Shown here one piece after another: positions 26,507 to 35,494 of a stretch of 64,000 bases of DNA. How positions within the stretch are numbered: position 1 is the stretch's first letter; each line of letters starts with the position of its first letter. A program made the position numbers and the translations under genes. Location: the NCBI GenBank assembly GCA_019636235.1, contig JAHBXW010000021.1:25394-89393 (forward strand). The letters are read 5' to 3'. The DNA is from Planctomyces sp. (GTDB lineage Bacteria; Planctomycetota; Planctomycetia; Planctomycetales; Planctomycetaceae). The notes below the pieces were generated by a model, which did no database searches, was not told the DNA's origin, and worked only from the letters and a program-made list of their open reading frames with translations.

Positions 26507-27499
26507 ATGAACGGCTTCGTGCGGCGTCCATTCGATCTGCCTCAGCGGACACACACGCCGCCGGAGGTGTTCGCCCGTCGGAACTGGCATCGCCGCGAGT
26601 TTCTGAAGTCGCTGGGCATCGCGGGCGTCGGGGGCCTGCTGCTGCCGACCGCTGGCTGCTCGCCGGCGCCCGATCCGGAGACGATCTCCAAGGCCGGAAA
26701 ATCCACGGATGTCGTGGCCGCGTTCTCCCCGCGGTTTCCCGCGCCGCCCAACCCCGCTTTTGAATACGGCCGTCCCGAAACCGACAAGAGCGACGCCGCG
26801 CGCTTCACGAACTTCTACGAGTTCAGCAGCAGCAAGGCGACCTACCGCTACGTCGACGCGTTCCAGCCGGCGCCGTGGAGCGTGGAGATCGACGGCCTGT
26901 GCAACCGGCCGGCGCGTCTCGACCTGGACGACCTGTTCGCTCTCGCGCCGCTGGAGGAGCGGGCCTGTCGCCATCGCTGCGTCGAAACGTGGGCCATGTG
27001 CGTCCCCTGGACAGGCTATCCCCTGCAGCGCCTGCTGGAGCATGTCGATCCGCAGCCCGCGGCCCGGTTTGTCCGGTTCCGGACGTTTCTGGACCCGGCG
27101 GTCGCTCCGAACCAGAAGGACAGTTCGTTCGTGTGGCCCTACGACGAGGGGCTGACGATCGACGAGGCCCGGAACGACCTCGCGTTTCTCGCGCTGGGGG
27201 TTTACGGGGAACCGCTGCCGAAACAGCATGGCGCGCCGGTGCGACTGGTCGTTCCCTGGAAGTACGGGTTCAAGAGCGGCAAGTCGATTGTGCAAGTCAC
27301 GCTGATGTCGGAACGGCCGGCGACATTCTGGAACACGGCCATTCCGCACGAGTACGGATTTGAGGCGAATGTCGACCCCGATGTCCCGCACCCCCGCTGG
27401 AGCCAGCGGCGGGAGTACATGCTGGGCTCGAAGGAGCGCTACGACACCGTGAAGTTCAACGGGTATGGGGACTGGGTCGGCGCGCTGTACGCGGGCTGA
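26507..27499 (+). CDS. msrP: Protein-methionine-sulfoxide reductase catalytic subunit
   Basis: 330 residues, matching MsrP (YedY). It repairs oxidised methionines in envelope proteins using a molybdopterin cofactor. A Tat signal NWHRREFLKSLG (about 26-37) is followed by a hydrophobic stretch ending LPTAGC, which could even be a lipobox. The molybdenum-ligand cysteine is C158 in RHRCVETWAMCVPWTGYPL. The C-terminal half contains WKYGFKSGKSIV and FEANVDPDVPHPRWSQ, as in the family. The ATG at 26507 follows AGGGAAG. The membrane partner msrQ, which supplies electrons from quinones, is not beside it. The divergent neighbour is cysI. Confidence 0.93.
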   Translation: MNGFVRRPFDLPQRTHTPPEVFARRNWHRREFLKSLGIAGVGGLLLPTAGCSPAPDPETISKAGKSTDVVAAFSPRFPAPPNPAFEYGRPETDKSDAARFTNFYEFSSSKATYRYVDAFQPAPWSVEIDGLCNRPARLDLDDLFALAPLEERACRHRCVETWAMCVPWTGYPLQRLLEHVDPQPAARFVRFRTFLDPAVAPNQKDSSFVWPYDEGLTIDEARNDLAFLALGVYGEPLPKQHGAPVRLVVPWKYGFKSGKSIVQVTLMSERPATFWNTAIPHEYGFEANVDPDVPHPRWSQRREYMLGSKERYDTVKFNGYGDWVGALYAG

Positions 27500-27644
27500 G
27501 ACGCCGCGGCGAGTTTTCGGATTCTGGCTGCCCGACGCCGACTTAGTTCCATCGCCAAGACGGCCAGCGAGCGTACCTGTGTCTTGTTCCGGAGCTGGTT
27601 TTCGGAACGGTCACTCCGGCCCCGGGCTTTTCAGGAGACGGTCC

Positions 27645-29246
27645 ATGGTCCGCTTCGGCATGCGTTGCGGCAGCGTTGTTGCAGCGGCTGGGTGCGCCGC
27701 GAATTTCGCCCTGCACGCGGAGGATTCCGCGCCGCGCACAGCGGGCCGGCCCATTCCCGGGCTGGTCATCAGCGCCGAAACGACGGTCATTGCCGAGCCG
27801 CTGAACGACCTGGGGTTTCCCGATTACGTCGCGGCGCTGGATTTGGAACTCGGCGATGGAGTTCGCCCCGAGGAGAACTTCTGGATCGGGTTCGTCGAGG
27901 CCATGCCCGTCCAGGCCATCGGCGAGTCCTATCTGGAACAACTCGCGCAGCGCCCGGGGTTCGAACGCGCGCTCAGCGCGCAGCCCCGGCTTGAAACGAT
28001 TGCCGGACCGAATGCCGCCCCCGACGAGTACAACCGCCGGATCGACCTGCTCCAGCAGGCGATGGCGGGGCCCTGGACAGCGGCCGATCACCCGGAGCTG
28101 GCGGAATGGCTGGATCGCAACGCGGCGGCGCTGGACAAGGTCCGTGCTGCGTCGCGACTGCCCCAGGCGTACGCTCCGCTGATCACCGGCCGGGATCGAT
28201 ACCTGTACAACGTCCTGTTGCCTCACGTTCAGGAGACGCGAAACGTCGCTCGAACGCTTGTGGCGCGCGCCCGCCGATCGATGGCGGAGGGCCGGCTGGA
28301 CGAGGCCTGGCAGGATGTCCTGGCATGCCATCGCATCGCCGGTCATCTGGATCGTTCGCCATTCCTGATCGAGCGTCTCGTCGGATTCGCGATCCGTGCG
28401 ATCGCACAGGATGCGACCCTGGAATGCCTCATTTCGCCGCAACTCTCGGCCAGGCAGATTCGCGCCCGCTGGAGCGAGCTGGAGCCGCTGCTGGTGCGGG
28501 AGACCCGGGCTTACACGTCCTTGCGCGCCGAACGGCTGGCCGGCGCGGAAGCCCTGCTCATGCTGCGCTCCGGGCGCCGCTCGCTGGACGACATGGTCGT
28601 GGCAGCAAAGGTCGTGGGGGACGGCATCGAGGGGGGCGCATGGATCGACTGGTCGCGGGTCGGCAAGTCGCTGCAGTCGCTGATCGTTCAATCCGGCGAC
28701 GTGAACGCAACCCTGCGGGAATTGAACGCGCATCACGACGGAATCGAGAAGGCGTTGCGCGAAGAGACGTATGCGGCCCGCACGGCCGCTGTGGAGGCCG
28801 CCTCGCGGAAAAACGGCGCCGAGGGGCTGCCGACTCCCGGACAGACGGCCCTGGCGTTTCTGTTCTCAGGGACGAACGCCATTGACGACATCAGCCGCCG
28901 CTCAATTCTGTCCCAGTTGACGGCCGCGTACGGATCCGTCAATCGCGCGGAAGTGCGCGTTCTGACGCGCACCGAACTGTTGCGGGCCGCAGTCGCCGCG
29001 GAACTTGCGGCCAGGGAGGAGGGCGTGGAGATCGAAGTCGGACGCCAGCTCCTGGACCCACTGCGGGACGATGCGGCGATCATTCTCGATCCCTACACGG
29101 ACGAGCCCTTCCTCGTCCGCCGCACCGCCGATCAGCTGCTGATCTACACGCACGGCGACAACGGCGTCGACGACGGCGGCCTGACCTTCGGCGAAGGCGC
29201 GGACGCGGACGACATTGCTGTGAAACTGCCGCGAGCGGATCGCTGA
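27645..29246 (+). CDS. Secreted planctomycete protein of unknown function
   Basis: 533 residues. A probable signal peptide (about 1-25, ending in ALHAED) is followed by a mostly helical, soluble body with few cysteines. The C-terminus has LDPYTDEPFLVRRTADQLLIYTHGDNGVDDGG, a phrase that recurs at the ends of planctomycete proteins distantly related to pseudopilins; I recognise the phrase but no function. The ATG at 27645 is supported by AGGAG at 27632-27636, whereas the open frame extends back into noncoding sequence. No operon partner: msrP ends 145 bp upstream, and the next gene is on the other strand. Confidence 0.72.
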   Translation: MVRFGMRCGSVVAAAGCAANFALHAEDSAPRTAGRPIPGLVISAETTVIAEPLNDLGFPDYVAALDLELGDGVRPEENFWIGFVEAMPVQAIGESYLEQLAQRPGFERALSAQPRLETIAGPNAAPDEYNRRIDLLQQAMAGPWTAADHPELAEWLDRNAAALDKVRAASRLPQAYAPLITGRDRYLYNVLLPHVQETRNVARTLVARARRSMAEGRLDEAWQDVLACHRIAGHLDRSPFLIERLVGFAIRAIAQDATLECLISPQLSARQIRARWSELEPLLVRETRAYTSLRAERLAGAEALLMLRSGRRSLDDMVVAAKVVGDGIEGGAWIDWSRVGKSLQSLIVQSGDVNATLRELNAHHDGIEKALREETYAARTAAVEAASRKNGAEGLPTPGQTALAFLFSGTNAIDDISRRSILSQLTAAYGSVNRAEVRVLTRTELLRAAVAAELAAREEGVEIEVGRQLLDPLRDDAAIILDPYTDEPFLVRRTADQLLIYTHGDNGVDDGGLTFGEGADADDIAVKLPRADR

Positions 29247-29273
29247 AGCAACCGCGCGGTGCGGCGCAATGCA

Positions 29274-29303
29274 ACGAGGCGGGGGAGGGGATCCCGGCCT
29301 CGT
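29274..29303. terminator. Possible bidirectional hairpin between convergent genes
   Basis: ACGAGGC (29274-29280) and GCCTCGT (29297-29303) form a perfect 7-bp stem in the 83-bp gap between two convergent genes. No T-run is present, so termination would need help. Confidence 0.35.
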
Positions 29304-29329
29304 CGCCGTGCGGTGCGATCCGCGACGAA

Positions 29330-30193
29330 TCAGTTCTTCGCCACGGCCGCGGACGGGGCGGTCATGCCCGGCATGCGATGCACGCGGGCGGCAGCCTGGA
29401 CCGTCGTCGGCAGGCTGAACCGGGGCTCGGCCCGAACGCGCGTGAAGCGCGCCGGCGCGACAAAAGCGACCTGCACGTCGTCATCCAGCGGCGCGATCGA
29501 CGGGGACGTTCCGAGGTCTTCATTGCCGTTCGCGTCGCTGCCGGGATCCGCGGGGGCGAACGGGGGACGCCCCGTGCCCTCAGGAGGAACCGAGGAACCC
29601 GATCGAGTGCCGGAGTCGGTTCCCGAGCCAGATCGCGGGACGCTGCCGGATTCTTCTTCGTCGAGGCTGCGCCGGGCGCGTTCGAAGCCATCTTCGCGGG
29701 GCGGTTCGTTGCGGGTGGGAGGCACGTAGGTCGGCGTGGGGCCGTCATCTCCACTGGAAGATGAACCGCTGCCGACCGTCCCATCCGTCGTGCAGTCCGC
29801 ACATCCGCCGGGACCGCAGGGGGATCCGCAGCACGGGTTGCAACAGGGATCGACCGGGACGCAGCAGCCGGCCGGGCCGTAGTTCGCGTAGCCGCAGTTG
29901 CCGGAAGGGCAGGCCGGGGACGAGAGGCCGCCGTAGTAGTACGTCGCCGGGGCGTACGACACGGGCGCGACGTACGGAGCGTACGACGCGGTGTAAATCG
30001 GCGGCGCCGCAGCGCCCCAACTGGCGTAGCCGTATCCGGGTCCATAGGCGGGATACGCGGGGGCGCCCCAGCCGTGATGCCCGTAGCCGAAGATCGCGTC
30101 GTAGACCCAGGGGATGACGCCCGCCTGCCCGGCGGCCGGCAGGGCAAGCACGAGGCTTCCCGCCAGGATGGCCGCGCTGATCGCCTTCTGCAT
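29330..30193 (-). CDS. Secreted Gly/Tyr/Pro- and Cys-rich low-complexity protein
   Basis: 287 residues. Signal peptide about 1-24 (MQKAISAAILAGSLVLALPAAGQA). Then a Tyr/Gly/Pro-rich part with repeated PAYPAYGPGYGY-like and YAP motifs (about 35-95), a cysteine cluster (about 95-135: CPSGNCGY, CCVPVDPCCNPCCGSPCGPGGCADC), a Ser/Gly/Asp-rich linker and an Ala/Val-rich tail. No enzyme motif. Such composition suggests a disulfide-stabilised envelope or surface protein; planctomycete cell walls contain cysteine-rich proteins, but the link here is inference. AGAGGTCG precedes the ATG at suitable spacing. Monocistronic. Confidence 0.72.
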   Translation of the reverse strand: MQKAISAAILAGSLVLALPAAGQAGVIPWVYDAIFGYGHHGWGAPAYPAYGPGYGYASWGAAAPPIYTASYAPYVAPVSYAPATYYYGGLSSPACPSGNCGYANYGPAGCCVPVDPCCNPCCGSPCGPGGCADCTTDGTVGSGSSSSGDDGPTPTYVPPTRNEPPREDGFERARRSLDEEESGSVPRSGSGTDSGTRSGSSVPPEGTGRPPFAPADPGSDANGNEDLGTSPSIAPLDDDVQVAFVAPARFTRVRAEPRFSLPTTVQAAARVHRMPGMTAPSAAVAKN

Positions 30194-30621
30194 CGTTCGA
30201 CCTCTGTGAAATGAACGCCCGCTCCGCGCGTCTGCCCGGCAAATCGTTCAACGCCGACGCAGATTCTCCATTTAACCCAAATTTACCAACGGATTCCAGA
30301 GGCCGTTTTTCACACCACCAAAGTTCTCGGAATCCGATGAGTCGCTCTCGCCATTTTCCGCCGCGTCGGGGGCCGCGAGGACTTCGTGGCAGCCCCGCGC
30401 GAATCTCGTGCGATTCGCGTGCCGCGGGTCTCAGCATACCGCCGGGCAGCGCGCGTCCGCCATCATGCGCCGTCGCCAGTTTTGAACCGAACGGTTGCGT
30501 TCGCGAGCGGGGGGCGGATCATAAAGCCATCGTCCATCCCGTACGCCGGGGCGGTCCGTCCCAGCCCGTCAGTTCGATGGGGGGCCGGTCCGTCTGATTT
30601 CGCTCGCAGGAATCCGTCCCC
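30194..30621. other. Divergent promoter region before the T6SS-like cluster
   Basis: These 428 bp hold no supported gene. An AT-rich island at about 30268-30320 is the likeliest site of a promoter for the reverse-strand secreted protein. No consensus pair could be fixed for the forward gene at 30622. Confidence 0.45.
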
Positions 30622-31341
30622 ATGAAACTGGTCCTTCCGCTTCTCGTCGCCGCCGCCCTCGCGACCGCCGCCGGCACGGCGGGTTCCTCGCAGCGCGAAC
30701 ACTTTCTCGTGACGATCGGCGTGCAGGGGACGGCCGCGGACCCCAATCAGTCCGCCGAGGACACGAATGAGCGGCCGATCATGGGGCAGCGGAAGAATGT
30801 CGCCCTCGTGACCGGCATTTTCGGAGCGGCGCTGGGGCTGCTCTTCGGTCTGGCGGCGGGCGTCGGGACCGGGCGGGGAGCCGTCCCCGCTGCGGGCGTC
30901 GGTCTGGTCCTGGGCGTTCTGGCGGGCGCGGCCGGAGGCTTTCTCAGCCATCTGGCCTTTGAACAGATTCAGAATGTCACCCAGGAGCCAGTGGCCGTGG
31001 CGCCGGTGACGCACCTCAGCTTGTGGCTGCCGCTGTGTCTGGCGGTCGCCATTGCGGTGTCGCTTACGGCGCCGAAGGGACGATTGGGCTCGCTTCTGGG
31101 ATCAGCCGCGCTGGCGGCATTGATCGCAGCTGCCTTGTTCCCCGTGGCGGCCGCACTGGCGTTGCCCATGCGGGAATCGGATCGGCCCCTGCCGGAAGGG
31201 TACGAGACGATCGGATTGTGGTTTGGCATCGTTTCGGTGTCGCTGGCGGTGCTCTTGGGAAGGGCGCTGCGGCCGACCGCGGTTGTGGCCGTGTCGGCGG
31301 CCGCGCCGGCGACGCCTCCAGCGCCTGCCACGGGCGTCTGA
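30622..31341 (+). CDS. Integral membrane protein of unknown function upstream of tssK
   Basis: 239 residues. An N-terminal signal-like segment (about 1-22), a polar stretch to about residue 55, then six or so hydrophobic segments, glycine- and alanine-rich in the middle (about 60-115). It ends in a Pro/Ala tail. No family is recognised. It lies 225 bp upstream of the type VI-like genes on the same strand; the gap holds a small hairpin, so co-transcription is possible but not shown. Whether it takes part in the secretion-related complex is open. Confidence 0.68.
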   Translation: MKLVLPLLVAAALATAAGTAGSSQREHFLVTIGVQGTAADPNQSAEDTNERPIMGQRKNVALVTGIFGAALGLLFGLAAGVGTGRGAVPAAGVGLVLGVLAGAAGGFLSHLAFEQIQNVTQEPVAVAPVTHLSLWLPLCLAVAIAVSLTAPKGRLGSLLGSAALAALIAAALFPVAAALALPMRESDRPLPEGYETIGLWFGIVSVSLAVLLGRALRPTAVVAVSAAAPATPPAPATGV

Positions 31342-31374
31342 GGCCCGCCGCCCTTCGCCCTTCCCCGTTGCAGG

Positions 31375-31395
31375 GGAGATCTTGCGGCAATCTCC
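31375..31395 (+). other. Small hairpin between the membrane protein gene and tssK
   Basis: GGAGAT and ATCTCC flank a 9-base loop, a perfect 6-bp stem 33 bases after the stop codon. No T-run. It also contains an AGATCT site (31377-31382), a predicted target of the local restriction system. Confidence 0.3.
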
Positions 31396-31566
31396 TCATG
31401 TCTGTTGTCGGCGGTTCGTTGGGAATCGCCGATTGAGTCGCGGGCCGCTTCGCAGTTATCATGGCCGGGATAGTCTGCGTGAGCTGGCTGGCGGCTTGGG
31501 GATGCGCAGTTCCGCCCCGGGTTCGCGCGGCTCGTCGTACCCTTCTTTGCGGAGCCGTTGATCCCC

Positions 31567-33087
31567 ATGACGCCACTGCCGGTCGCCTGGACAGAAGGGA
31601 TGTTCCTGCGGCCGCAGCACTTTCAGGCGGCGGACCGGCACTGGGCGGCGGAACTCGCGGACGCCATCCACTGGCACCACCCGTTCAGCTACGGCATCTC
31701 CGCGATTTCATTCAGCGAAGACGCGATTCGCAACTCGCAGTTCGAATTGACGTCGTGCGACGTTCGCTTCCGGGACGGCACGGCGGTGCGGATCGGCCAG
31801 GGGTTGGACCGGCTGGACCTGAAAGCGGCATTTCAGGAGCGGGCGACGGTGCGGGTCTGCCTGGCGGCGCCGCGGATGGCGAACGGCGTGGCCAACCTGG
31901 GCCTGCCCGGCACGGCCGACCTCGCGCGATTCCACGAGGTGTCGGTTGAGGAGCCGGATGAGAACGCCGGCGGCAATGAGCAGTCAGTCTCGTACCGACA
32001 TCTCAACGTCCGGCTGTGTCTGGACAGCGACAACCTCAGCGGGTTTGAGATTCTGCCCATCGCGCAGATTCGCCGGCTGGGGGACCGGGAGGGGACGCCG
32101 GAACTCGATGCCCGGTACGCGCCTCCGCTGCTGTCGGCGGACGGCTGGCCCGAGCTTCAACGCGACCTGGTGCGGGGCGTGCATGACCTGTTGGGGCGCA
32201 AGATCGACCTGGTGAGCCAGCAGGTGCGCAGCCGGGGCATCACGCTGGCGGCCCGGGAGCCGGGGGACCTCGAACGGCTGTTCATGCTGCAGGTGCTGAA
32301 CTCGGCCGAGGCGTCGCTGGGGGCGCTGGCATACGCCCCACGGATGCATCCGTTCCCGTTGTATGCCGAGTTGTGCCGGATCGTCGGGCAATTGTCGGTC
32401 TTTTCGCCGCAGCGGCGGTCGACGGACATCCCGCGTTACGATCACGATGATGTGCTGCCGATCTTCCGGGAACTGCGTCAGCGGATTGAATCGCTGATCC
32501 AGGTGCTGGGAGAATACGAATTTGAGCAACGGGCGTTTGTCGGCTTTGGGCGTGGCCTGCGGGTGTCGCTGGAGCCGAAGTGGCTGGAGCGGGAGTGGGA
32601 GTGGTTCGTCGGAGTGTCGTCGAACCAGTCGCACGACCTGGTGCGGCAGTTGATCACGCGACTGGACTGGAAGATCGGCAGCGCGGACCGGGTGGAGCAC
32701 CTGTTTCAGCTCCGGGCGCGGGGGCTGGAGCAAATCGCGGACGTCAAACAGGTGCCCCGGGCGCTGCCTCCGGACAGCCAGTGGCTGTTCTACGAGGTGA
32801 ACCGTTCGGGGCCGGAGTGGTTGCGGGCGGCCGAGACGCGGTCGCTGGGGATCCGTCTTCAGGAACAGATGATCATCAATATCCGGGAGCTGGAGGGTCA
32901 GGAAGAGGTGGTTGTGAAGACCGATGCGGGGCCGATCACGCTGACGTTCAGCCTGTTCGCCGTGCCCGTGCGATCCGGCCTGTCAGGCTCGGCCGCGGGC
33001 GCTGCGCCGGTTCCGGCGGCCCCCGGCTCGACGCCTCCGCCGCCTCCGCCCCGCCCGGCCTACCCGCCCCCGCCGATGAAACGCTGA
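31567..33087 (+). CDS. tssK: Type VI secretion system baseplate subunit TssK
   Basis: 506 residues, near the usual 440-450 plus a Pro-rich tail (PPPPPPRPAYPPPP at the end). The opening TPLPVAWTEGMFLRPQHFQ is the most conserved TssK signature. The middle has LFMLQVLNSAEASLGAL and HPFPLYAELCRIVGQLSVF, also typical. TssK links the phage-like baseplate to the membrane complex through TssL and TssM, which are encoded directly downstream here. The ATG at 31567 is used; a TTG three codons earlier is possible. No tail-sheath (tssB/C), tube (hcp) or spike (vgrG) gene is in the window. Confidence 0.94.
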   Translation: MTPLPVAWTEGMFLRPQHFQAADRHWAAELADAIHWHHPFSYGISAISFSEDAIRNSQFELTSCDVRFRDGTAVRIGQGLDRLDLKAAFQERATVRVCLAAPRMANGVANLGLPGTADLARFHEVSVEEPDENAGGNEQSVSYRHLNVRLCLDSDNLSGFEILPIAQIRRLGDREGTPELDARYAPPLLSADGWPELQRDLVRGVHDLLGRKIDLVSQQVRSRGITLAAREPGDLERLFMLQVLNSAEASLGALAYAPRMHPFPLYAELCRIVGQLSVFSPQRRSTDIPRYDHDDVLPIFRELRQRIESLIQVLGEYEFEQRAFVGFGRGLRVSLEPKWLEREWEWFVGVSSNQSHDLVRQLITRLDWKIGSADRVEHLFQLRARGLEQIADVKQVPRALPPDSQWLFYEVNRSGPEWLRAAETRSLGIRLQEQMIINIRELEGQEEVVVKTDAGPITLTFSLFAVPVRSGLSGSAAGAAPVPAAPGSTPPPPPPRPAYPPPPMKR

Positions 33088-33136
33088 CTCGCGGCGACCC
33101 CTTACGCAACGGACGGCACACGCATCGCATCGACTG

Positions 33137-33808
33137 ATGACACCACGATTCTCCAAAGCCGTCGACCCGATCTTCATGCACGTGATCCGCACGTTGGACC
33201 GGATCGAGCGGCATGAGGAGCTGAACCCGCATCTCGAACAGGCGGCGATTCAGTCGCGGATCGAGCGGGCTGAATCGGAACTCGGCGGCTCCCCCGAGTG
33301 GCAGCTCGCGAAGTACGCGCTCGTCGCCTGGATCGACGACGCGATGATCTTCGCTGAGTGGTCCGGCAATCGCTGGTGGCAGGAGAACCCGCTGGAGGTC
33401 GTCATCTACCGGGAGCGCGTGGCGGCGTACAAGTTCTTTCAGGACGCCAAGGAGGCCGCCGCGGCGCAGCTCAAGGACGCCCTGGAGGTGTTCTACGTCT
33501 GCGTGATGCTGGGCTTTTACGGCGCCTACCGGCCGGAGGCGTTCGGCGCGCGGGACCAGGACGAGCATCGCCTGTTCCTGCGGCAGTACGACCTGCCGCC
33601 GACGCGCGAAGCCTGGGCCAAACAGACGCGGACGTACCTGCGGCTGCAGCAGGGACGCCCGAAGATCTCCGTCAACCCGCGGGAGGGCAACTTTGCCCCG
33701 CCGCTGGAGGATAAGTTCGCCGCCATCAGCGGCTGGCTGCTGGCCAGCGTCCTCCTGGCCGCGGTGTTCTTCCTCGGCTGGTACCTGTTTCCGCCGACTG
33801 GATCGTAG
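33137..33808 (+). CDS. tssL: DotU/TssL family type VI secretion membrane protein
   Basis: 223 residues. The cytoplasmic helical domain carries YALVAWIDDAMIF (about 63-75), WWQENPLEVVIYRER (about 82-96) and VCVMLGFYGAYR (about 121-132), the core DotU motifs. A single C-terminal membrane segment (GWLLASVLLAAVFFLGWYLF, about 198-217) anchors it, as in canonical TssL. There is no peptidoglycan-binding extension. It should pair with the tssM product in the inner membrane and contact TssK. It starts 49 bp after tssK and ends 3 bp before the tssM-like gene. Confidence 0.92.
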   Translation: MTPRFSKAVDPIFMHVIRTLDRIERHEELNPHLEQAAIQSRIERAESELGGSPEWQLAKYALVAWIDDAMIFAEWSGNRWWQENPLEVVIYRERVAAYKFFQDAKEAAAAQLKDALEVFYVCVMLGFYGAYRPEAFGARDQDEHRLFLRQYDLPPTREAWAKQTRTYLRLQQGRPKISVNPREGNFAPPLEDKFAAISGWLLASVLLAAVFFLGWYLFPPTGS

Positions 33809-33811
33809 CCC

Positions 33812-35494
33812 ATGTTGACGCAGTTCCTGAAAGACCTGTTCGACCGCCTCACGTGGCCGATCCGCCGGGTCGTCTCGGCGCCGATGACGCTGTTCTCGGC
33901 TCCGCGGTTGAAGTTCGGGTTTTCGCTGCCGGTGCGGCTGGCGGTGTTCGCGTTTCTGTTTCTGCTGATCTGCGTGATCGTGGGCTACTGCCTGTTCCAC
34001 TTCGGTCCCAACCGGACCGAGCGGGAATCGGTGTGGGACTTCAAGCAGTTCCTGGTCGTCTCGGTGCTGCTGATCGTCATCCCGCTGCTGGTGCACCGGC
34101 TGACGTGGATGTGGCTGGACGGGGAGACGTCGCGTTACCCTGACATCGATGCCGCGTGGAAGGCGGGGCTGAAGGCGCTCAAGGACCAGGGGCAGGACCT
34201 TTGCGACCTGCCGTTGTTTCTGGTGATGGGTCCGGCGGACGCGCGTCAGGCGCAGGCCATGATGCAGGCGTCGGGGCGGAATTTCTCGATCAGCGGCGTG
34301 CCGGATGCGGCCGCTCCCCTGCACTGGTTCTGCGATTCCGAAGCGGCGTTTCTGGTGCTCACCGGGACGACCCGCGTCGCCGCGCTGGCCACGCTGACTC
34401 CGAACGTGACGATCGCGTCCCCCGGCCGCCCCGCGCCGGCATCGCCGGCGAAGGGGTTGTTCACGGCGACGGCCGAGTTGCCCTCCGACTCGATGATCGT
34501 CGAATCGGACATGGCCCCGGCCCCCGCGCCCTCGGCGCCTGCCCCCGCGGGGCGTCACAACATGACGCTCCAGGCCGACAACGATCAGTGGAATGAACTT
34601 TCCCCGACCGGCTCCGTGAATCGCGCCGGACAGATTGAACGCATTGCGGCCCTGCCGGACGCCCGGGCCCGCGACATCGATGTCCGCCTGGGGCATGTCC
34701 TGCATCTGATCCGCGCCGCGCGGCAGCCCTATTGCCCGATCAACGGCGTCCTCAGCGCCCTGCCGTTCCACCTGATCCTCGCGGGGGACGCGCAGTCGGT
34801 CGAACTTCAGAAGGCCGTCCGCGCCGACCTGGACCTGGTGCAGTCGACGCTGCAGCTCCGCTGCCCGGTGTCGGTGCTCGTGGGCGGCATGGAAACGGAA
34901 TCAGGCTTCCGCGTTCTGGCCCGCCGCATCGGTCGCGAGAAGGTTAAATCCAGCCGGTTCGGCAAGGGGAACGACAGCCTCTGGACGCCCGCCACTCCGG
35001 ACAACATCGAGGCCATTTCCCGGAACGCCTGCGGCGCGTTCGAGGACTGGGTGTACCACCTGTTCAGCGCGGCCGACGGCCTGACCCGGACCGACAACGG
35101 CAAGCTGTACTCCATCCTCTGCCTGGTCCGGACCCAGTTGCAGGAGCGATTGACGAACCTGCTGTGCGGGGCGTACGGCCGCGACAACGAGGAGGCCATG
35201 CTGTTCTCCGGCTGCTACTTCGGAGCGACGGGAGACCAGGAGGACCGGCAGGCGTTCGTCAAAGGAGTGTTCGACAAGCTGGCCGAGCAGGAAGAGCAGT
35301 TGTCGTGGATGCCCGAGGCGCTCGATGAGAATGAGCGCTACACGCGGATGGCGCGGATCGCCAACACGCTGAATCTGGGGCTGATCGTCCTGCTCGTCCT
35401 GATGGGACTGTCGATTCCCCTGGGGTATCGGGACAATCTTCAGCAGCTGATTCCCTGGGCGCGGGGAACCGGGTCCCCCTCGGAGCAGCCGTGA
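33812..35494 (+). CDS. Truncated TssM/IcmF-like protein with degenerate nucleotide-binding motifs
   Basis: 560 residues, about half the length of canonical TssM. Two N-terminal membrane segments (about 40-62 and 79-96), a cytoplasmic domain (about 105-515), and a third membrane segment (about 521-538) match the TssM plan, but only some 20 residues follow the third segment, so the large periplasmic part is missing. LPLFLVMGPADARQ (133-146) occupies the P-loop position without GKT/S; LVLTG (181-185) replaces the DTAG motif; VLVGGMETESGF (355-366) replaces TKCD. Residues 311-360 still resemble the IcmF core. A Pro/Ala linker lies near 230-250. It should be the TssL partner but cannot bind GTP or ATP in the usual way. 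Confidence 0.82.
   Translation: MLTQFLKDLFDRLTWPIRRVVSAPMTLFSAPRLKFGFSLPVRLAVFAFLFLLICVIVGYCLFHFGPNRTERESVWDFKQFLVVSVLLIVIPLLVHRLTWMWLDGETSRYPDIDAAWKAGLKALKDQGQDLCDLPLFLVMGPADARQAQAMMQASGRNFSISGVPDAAAPLHWFCDSEAAFLVLTGTTRVAALATLTPNVTIASPGRPAPASPAKGLFTATAELPSDSMIVESDMAPAPAPSAPAPAGRHNMTLQADNDQWNELSPTGSVNRAGQIERIAALPDARARDIDVRLGHVLHLIRAARQPYCPINGVLSALPFHLILAGDAQSVELQKAVRADLDLVQSTLQLRCPVSVLVGGMETESGFRVLARRIGREKVKSSRFGKGNDSLWTPATPDNIEAISRNACGAFEDWVYHLFSAADGLTRTDNGKLYSILCLVRTQLQERLTNLLCGAYGRDNEEAMLFSGCYFGATGDQEDRQAFVKGVFDKLAEQEEQLSWMPEALDENERYTRMARIANTLNLGLIVLLVLMGLSIPLGYRDNLQQLIPWARGTGSPSEQP

Noticed and set aside
29362..30147. A 261-codon frame overlapping the Cys-rich protein on the same strand
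   Set aside because: Composition is almost only Arg, Pro, Ala and Ser. The other frame has a proper signal peptide.
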